DNA of 37,310 nucleotides from Bacteroidales bacterium (GTDB lineage: Bacteria; Bacteroidota; Bacteroidia; Bacteroidales; F082): the NCBI GenBank assembly GCA_017460915.1, contig JAFUAA010000043.1:1-37310 (forward strand), given 5' to 3'. Below are positions 8,866 to 17,415 of this stretch, in pieces. The notes under the pieces were generated by a model. It searched no databases. It saw only the letters and a list, made by a program, of their open reading frames with translations, and was not told the DNA's origin. The translations under genes were made by a program, and so were the position numbers. Numbering within the stretch: the stretch's first letter is position 1; each line of letters begins with the position of its first letter.

Positions 8866-9822
8866 TTATTGGTTTTCGGCCACGAAGCGCTTTCTGTTTT
8901 CGATGATGAAGATGACCACGATGGAGAGCAACAGCGTTCCCAAACCGCTCAGTGCGACCACCACCCAACGCACGGGGAAGGCTTTCTTGTCGGCAGGGAA
9001 AGGCTCGGTGATGATGTTGGAGTAGGTGAGCTGCGAGTTGTAGAAACGCAGGTTCTGTTCGTAGTCGCGTTTGATCAGCGAATAGGTGTTGGCCTCGGCG
9101 ATGATTTTGGTCTCTAGGTCGACGGCATCGGCACCGTATTGTTCGAGGTTGGTCTTCAGCTCGTTGGCCTTGTTGGAGCCGTTGATAAAACCACGGGTCA
9201 CTTCACGGAGCTGGCCCGAATAGTTGAGCACGCCGTAGTTGGTGGCGAGGTCGGTGAGGCTCTGTTTCAGCGAGTCGATGTCGTGCTGTTTCATCTTCAG
9301 TTGCAGGTCGTACATGGCAACCACTTCGCCAACTTTCTGTTTGTGGAGGTCATGCACTTTTTGGTCATAGCAATTCAAGATGTCTTTGGCGATGTTGCAG
9401 GCCACGAAGGGGTCTTGATCCATCACGGAGATGCTGACCGCCTCGTAGGGGGTCTTGTTGATCTTGATTTTGCTGCGGTACTCGTTGATCATGTAGGTCT
9501 TGGCGAACTTGTAGTTCTTGTCAATTTTGTAGTCGCTCCATAAGTCATACTTCTCGATGATGGAGTCCATAATCGACTGGGAGTTGATGATTTGCAGCAT
9601 CTGTTCGGTCTCGCTTTCGTCGGAATAGGGACTGATGTTGGCGGGATAGGCCACGGCTTCCGACTTGTAGAGTGGCGTGATGAACATGGAGCTCGAAAAA
9701 ATGGCACCGCAGAGGGCTGCCGCCACAGTGATGATGATAATGTGCCATTTCCATTTCAGGATGAGTTGCACTAAAGAAAGATTGTTGAAATTGTTATCCA
9801 TTGTATTGTTTGTTGTTTTCAA
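8866..9822 (-). CDS. Wzz/chain-length determinant family protein
   Basis: 318 residues. Two membrane segments lie near the ends (about 25-50 and 285-308), with a helical periplasmic domain between them. This is the Wzz/polysaccharide co-polymerase layout. The conserved start ITPLYKSEAVAYP after helix 1 and the Pro-rich FPVRWVVVALSGLGTLLLS before helix 2 are typical. No C-terminal tyrosine kinase domain follows, so it belongs with the kinase-free class. An alternative start lies seven codons in (MDNNFNNLSL). It would set polymer length together with the ligase/polymerase-like gene directly downstream. Confidence 0.82.
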   Translation of the reverse strand: MKTTNNTMDNNFNNLSLVQLILKWKWHIIIITVAAALCGAIFSSSMFITPLYKSEAVAYPANISPYSDESETEQMLQIINSQSIMDSIIEKYDLWSDYKIDKNYKFAKTYMINEYRSKIKINKTPYEAVSISVMDQDPFVACNIAKDILNCYDQKVHDLHKQKVGEVVAMYDLQLKMKQHDIDSLKQSLTDLATNYGVLNYSGQLREVTRGFINGSNKANELKTNLEQYGADAVDLETKIIAEANTYSLIKRDYEQNLRFYNSQLTYSNIITEPFPADKKAFPVRWVVVALSGLGTLLLSIVVIFIIENRKRFVAENQ

Positions 9823-9841
9823 TGGGTTGATATTTAATGTT

Positions 9842-10915
9842 TTATTTGATTCCTTCTTGGGTTTTGGTTTGGGCTTGGGTGGCCGAATGCGTTTCGGCCT
9901 CTCGCCGAAAAAAGCCCTTCGAGCGGTCGTAGAAGACGATGCAGAAAATGAGCAACAATAGGGTGCTTAGGACGGTGATGACCACGATGAGCCACCGCAC
10001 AGGATAGCTTTTGCGCTCGGCTTGGAAAGCCGAAGTGACAACGAACTTGCGCGGCACATATTGCGTGGCGTCCATCTTGGCTTCTTCGTATTTCATTTTC
10101 ACCAATGAGAGTTGCAGACGGTCGTTGTCCAAACGCTCGTTGATGGCGTAAGACGTTCCTCCATACTCAGCCAAAACGTCCAGCTGCTCTTGTATGTTCT
10201 TGATTCCTTGTGTGTTGCCTTTGCCAAGTTCGACGGCGAGTTGACGGCTGAGCATTTCCACTTGCGACTCGTAGTCGAACACACCGAGTTTGCGCAAGGT
10301 GTTGAGCGAGTCTTCCAGTTGGTGCATCTCGTTCCACAGCGTGGTGTATTCTTCTTCAACGAGTTTGAAGGCTTTCACGGCCACTTCCTTTTGGATTTGG
10401 TTCATCGTGCTGTCGAAAATCTCGGCAATGTCGTTGGCCATTTGCGCCGAAAGGGCAGGGTCGGCATCCAAAACGGTGATTCTCACGGCATTGTATTCCG
10501 TCCGGCGGAACTTGATGCGGCTGTCGTAGAGTTTGTTGAGCTTGGTGTATGGGTACTTGCTGTTCGCCTTGATGTTGTAATGCTCCATGAGGTTGAAGCG
10601 GCTGATCACCTTGTCGCGGACGCGGTTGGAATTCAAGACTTGGAGCATTTGTTCGGTTTGCTCGTCTTCGCCGAAGTTAAGAATGTCTTTTTCCGATTGG
10701 TAAGTGGTGCTAATCAGCACTTTGGAGGTGGAATTGCTGGAAGTGGGGTAGATGACGACCGTCGATTTGTAGAGCGGTGTAATAAAATAAGGTGCGCTGA
10801 AAATGACGGCGCATAACGCTGCCACTGCCAGGATGATGAGGATGGGCTTCCGATAATCCACCAAAAGTCTACATAAGTATTTGGAACTGTATGTGTTATG
10901 TTTTTGCTCTTCCAT
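9842..10915 (-). CDS. Wzz/chain-length determinant family protein (second copy)
   Basis: 357 residues from the ATG at 10915, 19 bases upstream of the first Wzz-like gene. The frame is open for 59 more codons upstream, but that stretch contains a well-formed promoter. The layout matches its neighbour: one membrane helix near 25-45 (RKPILIILAVAALCAVIFSA), ITPLYKSTVVIYPTSSNS, a long helical periplasmic part, then SYPVRWLIVVITVLSTLLLLI as the second helix. A variable polar tail follows. The two proteins are diverged paralogues, so they may form a mixed complex or serve different glycans. Confidence 0.82.
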   Translation of the reverse strand: MEEQKHNTYSSKYLCRLLVDYRKPILIILAVAALCAVIFSAPYFITPLYKSTVVIYPTSSNSTSKVLISTTYQSEKDILNFGEDEQTEQMLQVLNSNRVRDKVISRFNLMEHYNIKANSKYPYTKLNKLYDSRIKFRRTEYNAVRITVLDADPALSAQMANDIAEIFDSTMNQIQKEVAVKAFKLVEEEYTTLWNEMHQLEDSLNTLRKLGVFDYESQVEMLSRQLAVELGKGNTQGIKNIQEQLDVLAEYGGTSYAINERLDNDRLQLSLVKMKYEEAKMDATQYVPRKFVVTSAFQAERKSYPVRWLIVVITVLSTLLLLIFCIVFYDRSKGFFRREAETHSATQAQTKTQEGIK

Positions 10916-10938
10916 GTTTATGTTCGATAATAAGTCGT

Positions 10939-10976
10939 CAAAAATAGGGATTTTAGTTGAATTGGCAATCAAAAAA
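10939..10976 (-). promoter_or_regulatory. Promoter of the Wzz-Wzz-ligase genes
   Basis: On the minus strand the -7 box TATTTTTG (10939-10946) lies 19 bases after an ATTG -33 box (10966-10969). The upstream 16 bases TTTTTTGATTGCCAAT (10961-10976) are identical to those of the promoter at 191-229. It sits just after the flippase stop codon, so the Wzz genes can be expressed apart from the flippase. Confidence 0.6.
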
Positions 10977-10982
10977 CTTTGT

Positions 10983-12473
10983 TTAGGCTTTTTTTCCTTT
11001 AGGAACGACCAATGCGACAATCTCTTTAAGGCGCAATAGCCGCGTGGCGAAAATGGCGAGGCTGTTGGCGGCAAAGGCGATGACGAATCCAAGTATCCAA
11101 TTGTTAATCAAGTGTTTAGTTAGAAGTGTAATCACGATGATGGATGCGGAGAACAGCAGGATGTGGAGCCAATAGCGGCCACCCAATTTGAACTTGATGA
11201 TGCGCTTGGCGATGAGGTATTGCATAAAGGCCGTGACGGCTTGCACGCCGAGGTTGGTGAAGGCCGCGCCCACCGATTGGAATCGTGGTATCACGATGAG
11301 GTTCAGTAAGATATTGATGACCACACCAGCAGCCGACACCAGATTGAGTTGCTTGAGACTGCCGTTGGCAGTGAGTAAGGTGCCGAAGACATAAGTCGTT
11401 GAGAGACAGAAGAAACTGCCCATCAGTAATGGAAACACGTTGGCGTATAGCCCGATGCGTAGCAGGTAGGCGGCCTCGTTTTCGGCCTCTTCGGGGCGGT
11501 ACAACATCTGCATGATTTCCTGACGATAGAACACGCACATCACGAGGACAATGCCCGCCATCGCCACGATGACGTTGAACGAGGTCTTGACCAAATTGTT
11601 GAGTTCCAGCTTGTTTTTCAAAGTGGCGGCAAACATCGGCAACAGCATGATGGCGAAGAGGTTGGAGATGTTGTTGCCCGCGTCAAAAAGGCGATAGGCG
11701 CGGCTGTAAACGCCAGCCTGTACGCCATTGTCGTCAAGCAGACGCTCCAAAAGGAAAGGCTCGATGCGGCTATAGACGCTCATCAGTAGGACGAGTAGCG
11801 CAAAAGGAAGGCTTTGGCGCAGAATCTCCTTGAAAAATCGGAAGTTGATGCTGAAACTGAGTTGCTCGACATGGCGCAAAACGACAATCAGGGCAAAAAC
11901 AATGGTGCAGACGTAAGCCAACGTCTGTGCTTGCAGGTACCAGAGGATGTCGAACTTTTCCTTTGGGAACCAGCCGCTCCACAGCACGAGGCTCATCAGC
12001 AGGATGGCTAGCACGCGGTCGAAGACGGAGAGGATGCTGTCTTGCTTGAAGAGTAGCAGTCCTTGGACGTTCGATCTGAGATAGAGGATGAACGAAAGCA
12101 GGATTTGGTTCAGGCCACACCAGAACAACAGCTTGAGTTTCAGGCCTTCGTTGTAGCCCACGAAATAGCCGACCACGAAGATGACGACGGCATAAAGCAA
12201 CCCGAGCAGCAACTTGATTTCGGTTAGTCCGCCGAAGTGTTTCGATAGGTTTTTGGGGTCTTGAGCGACGCTGCGGCTGTTGAAGTTGGTGATGCCCAAG
12301 TCGAGCAGGATATAAAACAGGTAGGAGAAGTTGAAAATGGCCAGGTAGGTGCCGTAGGTGGCGTCGCCGAGCAGGTTTTGCACCTCGCGGTCGACGCCGA
12401 GAATCCAGAACGGCTTCACCAACAAGTTGAGGAAGAGTAGGAAAATGATATTTTTGATGAAGCGGTTTTGCAT
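10983..12473 (-). CDS. Polysaccharide flippase (Wzx/MATE-like, MOP superfamily)
   Basis: 496 residues with 12-14 hydrophobic segments spread through the chain and no large soluble domain. The N-terminus (IKNIIFLLFLNLLVKPFWIL, then the LLGDATYGTYLAIFNFSYLF region) and the segment LLMGSFFCLSTTYVFGTLL are typical of lipopolysaccharide/teichuronic-type MOP exporters in Bacteroidota. These proteins move lipid-linked glycan units across the inner membrane. It is the first gene of the minus-strand polysaccharide cluster. A -7 box lies about 30 bases before its start. Confidence 0.85.
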   Translation of the reverse strand: MQNRFIKNIIFLLFLNLLVKPFWILGVDREVQNLLGDATYGTYLAIFNFSYLFYILLDLGITNFNSRSVAQDPKNLSKHFGGLTEIKLLLGLLYAVVIFVVGYFVGYNEGLKLKLLFWCGLNQILLSFILYLRSNVQGLLLFKQDSILSVFDRVLAILLMSLVLWSGWFPKEKFDILWYLQAQTLAYVCTIVFALIVVLRHVEQLSFSINFRFFKEILRQSLPFALLVLLMSVYSRIEPFLLERLLDDNGVQAGVYSRAYRLFDAGNNISNLFAIMLLPMFAATLKNKLELNNLVKTSFNVIVAMAGIVLVMCVFYRQEIMQMLYRPEEAENEAAYLLRIGLYANVFPLLMGSFFCLSTTYVFGTLLTANGSLKQLNLVSAAGVVINILLNLIVIPRFQSVGAAFTNLGVQAVTAFMQYLIAKRIIKFKLGGRYWLHILLFSASIIVITLLTKHLINNWILGFVIAFAANSLAIFATRLLRLKEIVALVVPKGKKA

Positions 12474-12505
12474 TTCCTTCTGGCGAAATCCACAAAATGG
12501 AACGG

Positions 12506-12513
12506 CAAAAGTA
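12506..12513 (-). promoter_or_regulatory. -7 box of the flippase gene
   Basis: TACTTTTG on the minus strand, 32 bases before the flippase start. No good -33 box is seen. On the plus strand the shared 122-base gap also drives clpS, for which only a weak TATTTTTA (12564-12571) is seen. Confidence 0.45.
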
Positions 12514-12595
12514 GGAAAAAATTGTTTTCGGACGGTTTTCCTCCTGCATTTCAGAAATTATGTGTATTTTTACCCCCGAATTTTGATACGGAGCG

Positions 12596-12871
12596 ATGAA
12601 CAAAGAACAGGAATTTACCGATACCTTGGTCGATGAACTCGTTGAAAATGAGAAGAGTCTGATGCTCATCAACGACGATGTCAACACTTTTGAATATGTC
12701 ATCGACACCTTGATGAAAGTGTGCCACCATACCCACGAGCAGGCCGAAACTTGCGCCTGGATTACACACTATAAAGGCAAATGCGCCATCATGCACGGCA
12801 GTTTCGAGGAACTGAAACCTTACTACGACATCTTGCTCGCGCATCAGCTGACGGTCAAAATCGAAGATTAA
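12596..12871 (+). CDS. clpS: ATP-dependent Clp protease adaptor ClpS
   Basis: 91 residues, the usual ClpS size. The adaptor delivers N-end-rule substrates to the ClpA/ClpC unfoldase. The hallmark LMLINDDVNTFEYVIDTLMKVC region contains the N-x-D-x-N-T-F-x-x-V motif (with DD) that lines the N-degron pocket. It is followed by the helix with HTHEQAETCAWITHYKGKCA, where most ClpS proteins have A-x-x-x-m-x-x-v-H-x-x-G. A 15-residue flexible N-terminal extension is normal. It lies 15 bases upstream of the RelA/SpoT homologue and is probably co-transcribed with it. Confidence 0.9.
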   Translation: MNKEQEFTDTLVDELVENEKSLMLINDDVNTFEYVIDTLMKVCHHTHEQAETCAWITHYKGKCAIMHGSFEELKPYYDILLAHQLTVKIED

Positions 12872-12886
12872 CGGAGTCGCGCAAAC

Positions 12887-15103
12887 ATGGAAGGCTATTC
12901 CTCAATAGAGATTTTATCGATACAGCAGGCCTATGAGTCGATGCTTGCCGACATCCATCCCTTCGTCAACGCGCCAGAGCATTTGGCGTTGATTGACAAG
13001 GCGTTTCGCTATTGCATGGAGAAATATGACGGCAAGTATCTGGTTTCGGGCAAGGCCTATATGCTGCACCTGATTGAAATGGGGCGCATCGCCGTGCTTG
13101 AGGTGGGCTTGGGCTACATTTCGGTGGTGGCGGCCTTCCTTCACGGCATTGATTATAAGGAGGATGTGAGTTTCAAGGAACTGGAGCAACAGTTTGGCAA
13201 GACGGTGACCATCGTTCTGGAAGGCTTCACGCGCATCTCGAAGATGGACACCGAAAAGGTGGCCTACAATTCCGACAATTTCCAAGTGCTGTTCCTCTCG
13301 CTGATCGACGACATGCGGACGGTGTTGCTGAAAATCGTGCATCGTGTCTATGACGTTAGAAACCAAGGTGATGTGGACGCTGAGCGTCTGTCGCGTTATT
13401 TCCATGAAATCAAGTATATCTACATCCCGATTCTGCATCGCCTTGGATTGTACAAACTGAAATCCGAGCTTGAGGAGAAACAGATGCTCTACGAGAATCC
13501 TGAGGTTTACCATGAGATTGAGGCCAAAATCGAAGCGACCAGTGAGGCCCGAAGGCAGACGGCTGAGATGTTCATCGATCGCATCTCGGAAGGCCTCAAT
13601 GTCGAGGTGGAGCGAACCAAAAAGAACGGCAAGCCCAAGTTTGCCTATTCCATCAAGTGGAGGTTGAAGTCGATTCCGTCGATTTATGCGAAGATGAAGG
13701 CCCAAAATGTGCCTTTCGAGGAGGTTTATGACCTCATGGCGGCGCGTGTCATCATCCGATGCGCCTTGAAGGACGAGCAGGAATGCTGTTGGAGCGTGTA
13801 TTCGGTCATCAGCAACCTCTATGACCCTATGCCCGAGCGACTTCGCGACTGGATTACCAAGCCGAAGGCCACGGGCTATGAGTCGCTGCACACGACGGTG
13901 AAATACGACGACAAGTTGTGGTTTGAGGTGCAAATCCGAACCACGCGCATGGACGACATTGCCGAAACGGGACAGGCGGCGCACTATTTATATAAAGGTG
14001 AGAAACAGACCTCGGAGGAGTGGCTGCTGAATGTGCGCGAGGTGCTGGAAAACCCGGGCTTGGTGTCGTTCGAGAACAGTTACAAGAAAATCTACAAATC
14101 CGATAAAATATTCATTTTCACGCCCGAAGGCGACTTGAAACAGTTGCCCATGGGTTCCACGGTGCTCGATTTTGCCTACGAGGTGCATACCCATGTTGGC
14201 GAAACCTGCAACGGAGCCCGCGTCAACGGGCGTATGGTGCCCATCCGTCACGAGCTGACCAATGGCGACAAGGTGGAAATCATCACCAGCAAGAAGCAGT
14301 CGCCGCGTGCCGACTGGCTCAACGTGGTGGTCACGGAAAAGGCCAAGAACAAGATACGGCGCTACCTCAAGGAACAAGAACTGAAGGAGTCGGAGATGGG
14401 CAAGGGAATGCTGCAAAGGCGCTTGAAGAACTGGAAGTTACCCTTCTCTGAAACGGTGGTCGACATGCTGGTGAAGGAGTTTAAACTGGAAAACTCGTTG
14501 CAACTCTATCATCAGATTTCGACGGAGAAAATCGACATTGCCGACGTCAAGCATTTCCTGACTTCGAAGTTCGGAGTGAATGCCGAAAAACAGGAAAGGT
14601 TGGTTCCAGAGCTGATTGAGGCATCAAAAAAAGATGTGGCCAACGATGTGGAAGATAGCCTTTCCATTGGAGAGGACATCGACAACGTGACCTACAAGCT
14701 GGCCAAATGCTGCAATCCCATTCCGGGCGACCATGTGTTTGGCTTCGTTACCAACGAAGGCACCATTAGCATCCATCGCACCAACTGCCCCAATGCCAAG
14801 AGTATGCAACAACGTTACGGCTACCGCATCATCAAAGTGAAATGGAACGGCGTGGAAAGCAATGTGTCCCAAGCCACCATCCGTATCTATGGCCGTGACG
14901 TGTTGGGCTTGTTGGGCAAAATCACGAAAATTATCTCCGATGACATGGAGGTCAACATGAAGAACATCCAGTTCAACTCCGACAAGGAAGGTTATTTTGA
15001 GGGACGTATTGTGCTGCAAATCGCCGACGTGATGGCGCTGGAACAACTGATGGCGAAAATCAAAGCCATCGAAGGTATTATGGAGGTTGTTAGAATTGAT
15101 TGA
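12887..15103 (+). CDS. relA: RelA/SpoT-type (p)ppGpp synthetase with degenerate hydrolase domain
   Basis: 738 residues with full-length domain order: HD-type domain (about 30-190), synthetase (about 235-380), TGS (about 405-465), helical, zinc-finger (KLAKCCNPIPGDHVFGFVT) and C-terminal ACT domain. The synthetase looks intact: basic RLRD loop, ATGYESLHTTV and FEVQIRTTRMDDIAETG. The hydrolase site does not. The catalytic HD is His86-Gly87, the following E-D pair is replaced by Tyr-Lys, the upstream Arg is Leu52, and the DRLHN motif reads HRVYD. Only His61 and His86 remain. The protein should therefore make but not degrade (p)ppGpp. It follows clpS closely. Another hydrolase would be needed elsewhere in the genome. 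Confidence 0.9.
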   Translation: MEGYSSIEILSIQQAYESMLADIHPFVNAPEHLALIDKAFRYCMEKYDGKYLVSGKAYMLHLIEMGRIAVLEVGLGYISVVAAFLHGIDYKEDVSFKELEQQFGKTVTIVLEGFTRISKMDTEKVAYNSDNFQVLFLSLIDDMRTVLLKIVHRVYDVRNQGDVDAERLSRYFHEIKYIYIPILHRLGLYKLKSELEEKQMLYENPEVYHEIEAKIEATSEARRQTAEMFIDRISEGLNVEVERTKKNGKPKFAYSIKWRLKSIPSIYAKMKAQNVPFEEVYDLMAARVIIRCALKDEQECCWSVYSVISNLYDPMPERLRDWITKPKATGYESLHTTVKYDDKLWFEVQIRTTRMDDIAETGQAAHYLYKGEKQTSEEWLLNVREVLENPGLVSFENSYKKIYKSDKIFIFTPEGDLKQLPMGSTVLDFAYEVHTHVGETCNGARVNGRMVPIRHELTNGDKVEIITSKKQSPRADWLNVVVTEKAKNKIRRYLKEQELKESEMGKGMLQRRLKNWKLPFSETVVDMLVKEFKLENSLQLYHQISTEKIDIADVKHFLTSKFGVNAEKQERLVPELIEASKKDVANDVEDSLSIGEDIDNVTYKLAKCCNPIPGDHVFGFVTNEGTISIHRTNCPNAKSMQQRYGYRIIKVKWNGVESNVSQATIRIYGRDVLGLLGKITKIISDDMEVNMKNIQFNSDKEGYFEGRIVLQIADVMALEQLMAKIKAIEGIMEVVRID

Positions 15104-15126
15104 AAATGAACTAAATAGATTGTACA

Positions 15127-16764
15127 ATGAAACGAAACTTGGTTTTGACGACGTTGTCGTTGCTTTTCCCCTTGATTTATGCTTCGGCCCAAGATTCCCA
15201 ATTCAAGGGAGTGTTCGGCGTTGACCGTGAGAAAAAAATCGTCGTGGCCACGGGGCGACTTCCAGAAGGACTTAAATCGGACCAAAATACCATGGAATTG
15301 GATGGTGAGACCTATTCCTACTATCGGAGCGAGATGCCGTTGATAACGATTACGACCGATGGTCCCATCGTCAATTCGCCAGCCGTGCATGGCATTATCA
15401 CGGTGACCGATGCCGACGGTCATGCCATCACGATGCACGCTGGATTCAAGATCAGGGGAACCTCGTCGCAACAATACGACAAGAAGTCGTATCGTGTTGA
15501 ACTCTGGTCAGATGCGACTTGCGACGAGATGGCCGACACCACTTTCCTCGGAATGCGCAGCGACGACGACTGGAACCTCGAAGCCATGTGGGCCCAGCCT
15601 TTGCGCCTTCGCGACAAAGTGGCCAACGAGCTATGGATGGAGATGTATCAGTTGCCATACACCGAAAGCGAGCCCGACGCCTTGCCAGGTATTAGGATGG
15701 AATATGCCGACTTGTTCATCAACAACTCTTACCAAGGCGTTTATGCTTTGACCGAACGCATGGACCGTGTGCAATTGGGTCTGCGCAAGTTCAATGGCGA
15801 GATTCGGGGCGTGCTCTACAAAGGCAACGGCCCTGGTGCCCCAACCTTTGAAAGCCTGCCTGCCTACGACAACAACCAAGACATTTGGGACAACTACGAG
15901 TGGGTCTATCCCAACGAGGAGGAGGCCAACATCAATTGGGACCATCTTTACAGTTTCACCAACTTCGTGATGAATGCCTCCGACAATGCCTTCTATGCCC
16001 AATACGCTTCCCAGTTTGATAAGGACAATGCCATTGATTACTACTTGTTTATCAACGCTTTGAAGGCGATGGACAACATGGGACGCAACCTCTTCTTGGC
16101 GCGTTACAAGAAATCAGGAACCTATTTCTATCTGCCGTGGGACCTCGACGCCATTTGGGGCTTGGATACCGATGGCAACCCGACCTACAACACCGCTGGC
16201 CTGATGACCAACGGCTTCTTCGACAGGCTGGTAAATGATTGCAGTACAAATGGTTTCGTGGCCTCGACCAAAACACGTTACAACGCCTTGCGCAGTACTA
16301 TCCTGAACACGGATTATATCATGAAAATGGTTCAAAATCAGTATAATGACCTGGTTGAAATAGGTGCTTACGACCGTGAGCATGAAGCTTGGCCGACTTA
16401 TTCTGTGAATGAAGGGCAGCTCTGCTATATGCGCAGTTGGTTGGACGACCGTTTCAATTATTTGGATGGCGAAATCAATGCGCCTTGTGGCACTTGGGGC
16501 ATCGAGGACCATGAGCCTGTCGAAGGGCCGACCCAGTTCGTTGAAGTGTTCCCGAATCCTACCAAGGATTGTATCAATGTCCGCTTTGTGGAGGCAGGCG
16601 AGGCCGTCGTCAATTTGTATGACATGACGGGGCGTTTGGTTTATTCAAATAGCGGTGCGGCCCAAGCTATGGTCATCCCGACGCAAGGTTTTGTAAAGGG
16701 CGTTTACACTTTGGTAATCAACGCCTTGGAGCAACAGCAGGTGAGTAGGGTGGTGGTGGAGTAA
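15127..16764 (+). CDS. CotH-family protein kinase-like protein with type IX secretion sorting domain
   Basis: 545 residues. A Sec signal peptide (about 1-22, ending YASAQ) is followed by a CotH domain: FKIRGTSSQQYDKKSYRVEL (the nucleotide-binding-type R-G-x-S/K-Y region), DDDWNL, and YLPWDLDAIWGLD, which carries the catalytic Asp pair seen in CotH. CotH proteins are atypical secreted kinases. The last 75 residues (VEVFPNPTKDCINVRF to the end, with VNLYDMTGRLVYSN) form a type A T9SS C-terminal domain, so the protein is probably secreted across the outer membrane and attached to the surface. A dispersed repeat encodes the linker between the two parts. It follows the RelA gene by 23 bases and ends two bases from tatC, which converges on it. 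Confidence 0.88.
   Translation: MKRNLVLTTLSLLFPLIYASAQDSQFKGVFGVDREKKIVVATGRLPEGLKSDQNTMELDGETYSYYRSEMPLITITTDGPIVNSPAVHGIITVTDADGHAITMHAGFKIRGTSSQQYDKKSYRVELWSDATCDEMADTTFLGMRSDDDWNLEAMWAQPLRLRDKVANELWMEMYQLPYTESEPDALPGIRMEYADLFINNSYQGVYALTERMDRVQLGLRKFNGEIRGVLYKGNGPGAPTFESLPAYDNNQDIWDNYEWVYPNEEEANINWDHLYSFTNFVMNASDNAFYAQYASQFDKDNAIDYYLFINALKAMDNMGRNLFLARYKKSGTYFYLPWDLDAIWGLDTDGNPTYNTAGLMTNGFFDRLVNDCSTNGFVASTKTRYNALRSTILNTDYIMKMVQNQYNDLVEIGAYDREHEAWPTYSVNEGQLCYMRSWLDDRFNYLDGEINAPCGTWGIEDHEPVEGPTQFVEVFPNPTKDCINVRFVEAGEAVVNLYDMTGRLVYSNSGAAQAMVIPTQGFVKGVYTLVINALEQQQVSRVVVE
16506..16530 (+). repeat. Dispersed GAGCCTGTCGAAGGG repeat inside the CotH gene
   Basis: Matches 24 of 25 bases of the stretch at 23260-23284. 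Here it is read as EDHEPVEGP, in the linker just before the T9SS domain. The core CCTTCGACAGGCTCA is a familiar dispersed bacterial repeat. Confidence 0.6.
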
Positions 16765-16766
16765 GG

Positions 16767-17240
16767 CTATTTTTCCATCCTTCGCAGCACCAAAATGCTC
16801 ACTTCATAAAGCAAATACAGCGGAATGGTGACCAAGACGAGCGTCATCAAGTCGGGCGGAGTGATGACGGCGGCCACGACCATAATGACGAGAAACGCAT
16901 ACTTGCGGTATTGTGCCAACATACTTGCAGTTACGACATTCAATTTGCCTAAGAAAAACGCAATGACGGGCAACTCGCTGAAGGTAAAATTGTAGCCAAG
17001 CCTGTGCAAAAACCTCTCGATGTAGCGATAGGTCACGAAGTCCCATTGGCTGGGTGCGAGAAGCAGTTCGAAGGTCTTGTCCTTGAAGCAGAATATGGCC
17101 ACGGCCAGCACCATCACCACAGCGATGATGCGGAACAGCATTCGGCGGAGCACCTCAAGGTGCCCGCCGAAGGTCAGCAGGTTGGGGTCGGCGTTATTGT
17201 CCGGCTCCGTCTTCTTCTTTTGGCTCGGCTTGCGCTTCAT
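16767..17240 (-). CDS. tatC: Twin-arginine translocase subunit TatC, internally shortened
   Basis: 157 residues against about 250-280 for TatC of this phylum. The N-terminal part is normal: the cytoplasmic [15 protein letters not shown] signature with its Glu, the first membrane segment (about 36-52), and [22 protein letters not shown]. The C-terminal part is also normal: [35 protein letters not shown] and the last segment [10 protein letters not shown]. Between residues about 82 and 88 some 100 residues are missing without a frameshift, including membrane segments 2-4 and the second periplasmic loop. A protein of this form would not be expected to form the receptor for twin-arginine signals. 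The start overlaps tatA by 47 bases. It ends two bases from the CotH stop. Confidence 0.8.
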   Translation of the reverse strand: MKRKPSQKKKTEPDNNADPNLLTFGGHLEVLRRMLFRIIAVVMVLAVAIFCFKDKTFELLLAPSQWDFVTYRYIERFLHRLGYNFTFSELPVIAFFLGKLNVVTASMLAQYRKYAFLVIMVVAAVITPPDLMTLVLVTIPLYLLYEVSILVLRRMEK

Positions 17241-17415
17241 CCGTCACCTCTTCCGGTTTCTCTTCTTCCAAAGGCTCGTTCATGCCTTGCTTGAAACTTT
17301 GCACACCTTTGCCCAAGCCTTTCATCAACTCGGGCACCTTTTTGCCGCCGAAGATGAGCAAGGTCACGCCCGCGATGAGCAGCAGTTCCGTCGTTCCGAT
17401 GAATAGCAGTGTCAT
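17194..17415 (-). CDS. tatA: Twin-arginine translocase subunit TatA/TatE
   Basis: 73 residues, typical of TatA. A single N-terminal membrane helix ([20 protein letters not shown]) leads into the [16 protein letters not shown] amphipathic helix with the conserved F-G-x-x-K-x-P-E-L hinge, then a charged tail rich in Glu. TatA oligomers form the channel component for folded proteins. Its start codon overlaps the stop of the CXXX-system accessory gene (ATGA, 17412-17415) and its 3' end overlaps tatC, so the three are translationally coupled. This ties Tat to the peptide system upstream. Confidence 0.93.
   Translation of the reverse strand: MTLLFIGTTELLLIAGVTLLIFGGKKVPELMKGLGKGVQSFKQGMNEPLEEEKPEEVTDEAQAEPKEEDGAGQ

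Noticed and set aside
12914-13984. Minus-strand open frame of 356 codons opposite the RelA gene
   Set aside because: Antisense to a well-conserved protein and without any family resemblance.
17191-17240. A TatC start further inside to remove the overlap with TatA
   Set aside because: The only later Met (residue 34) would cut off the conserved HLEVLRR signature and its Glu, so the overlapping start is kept.
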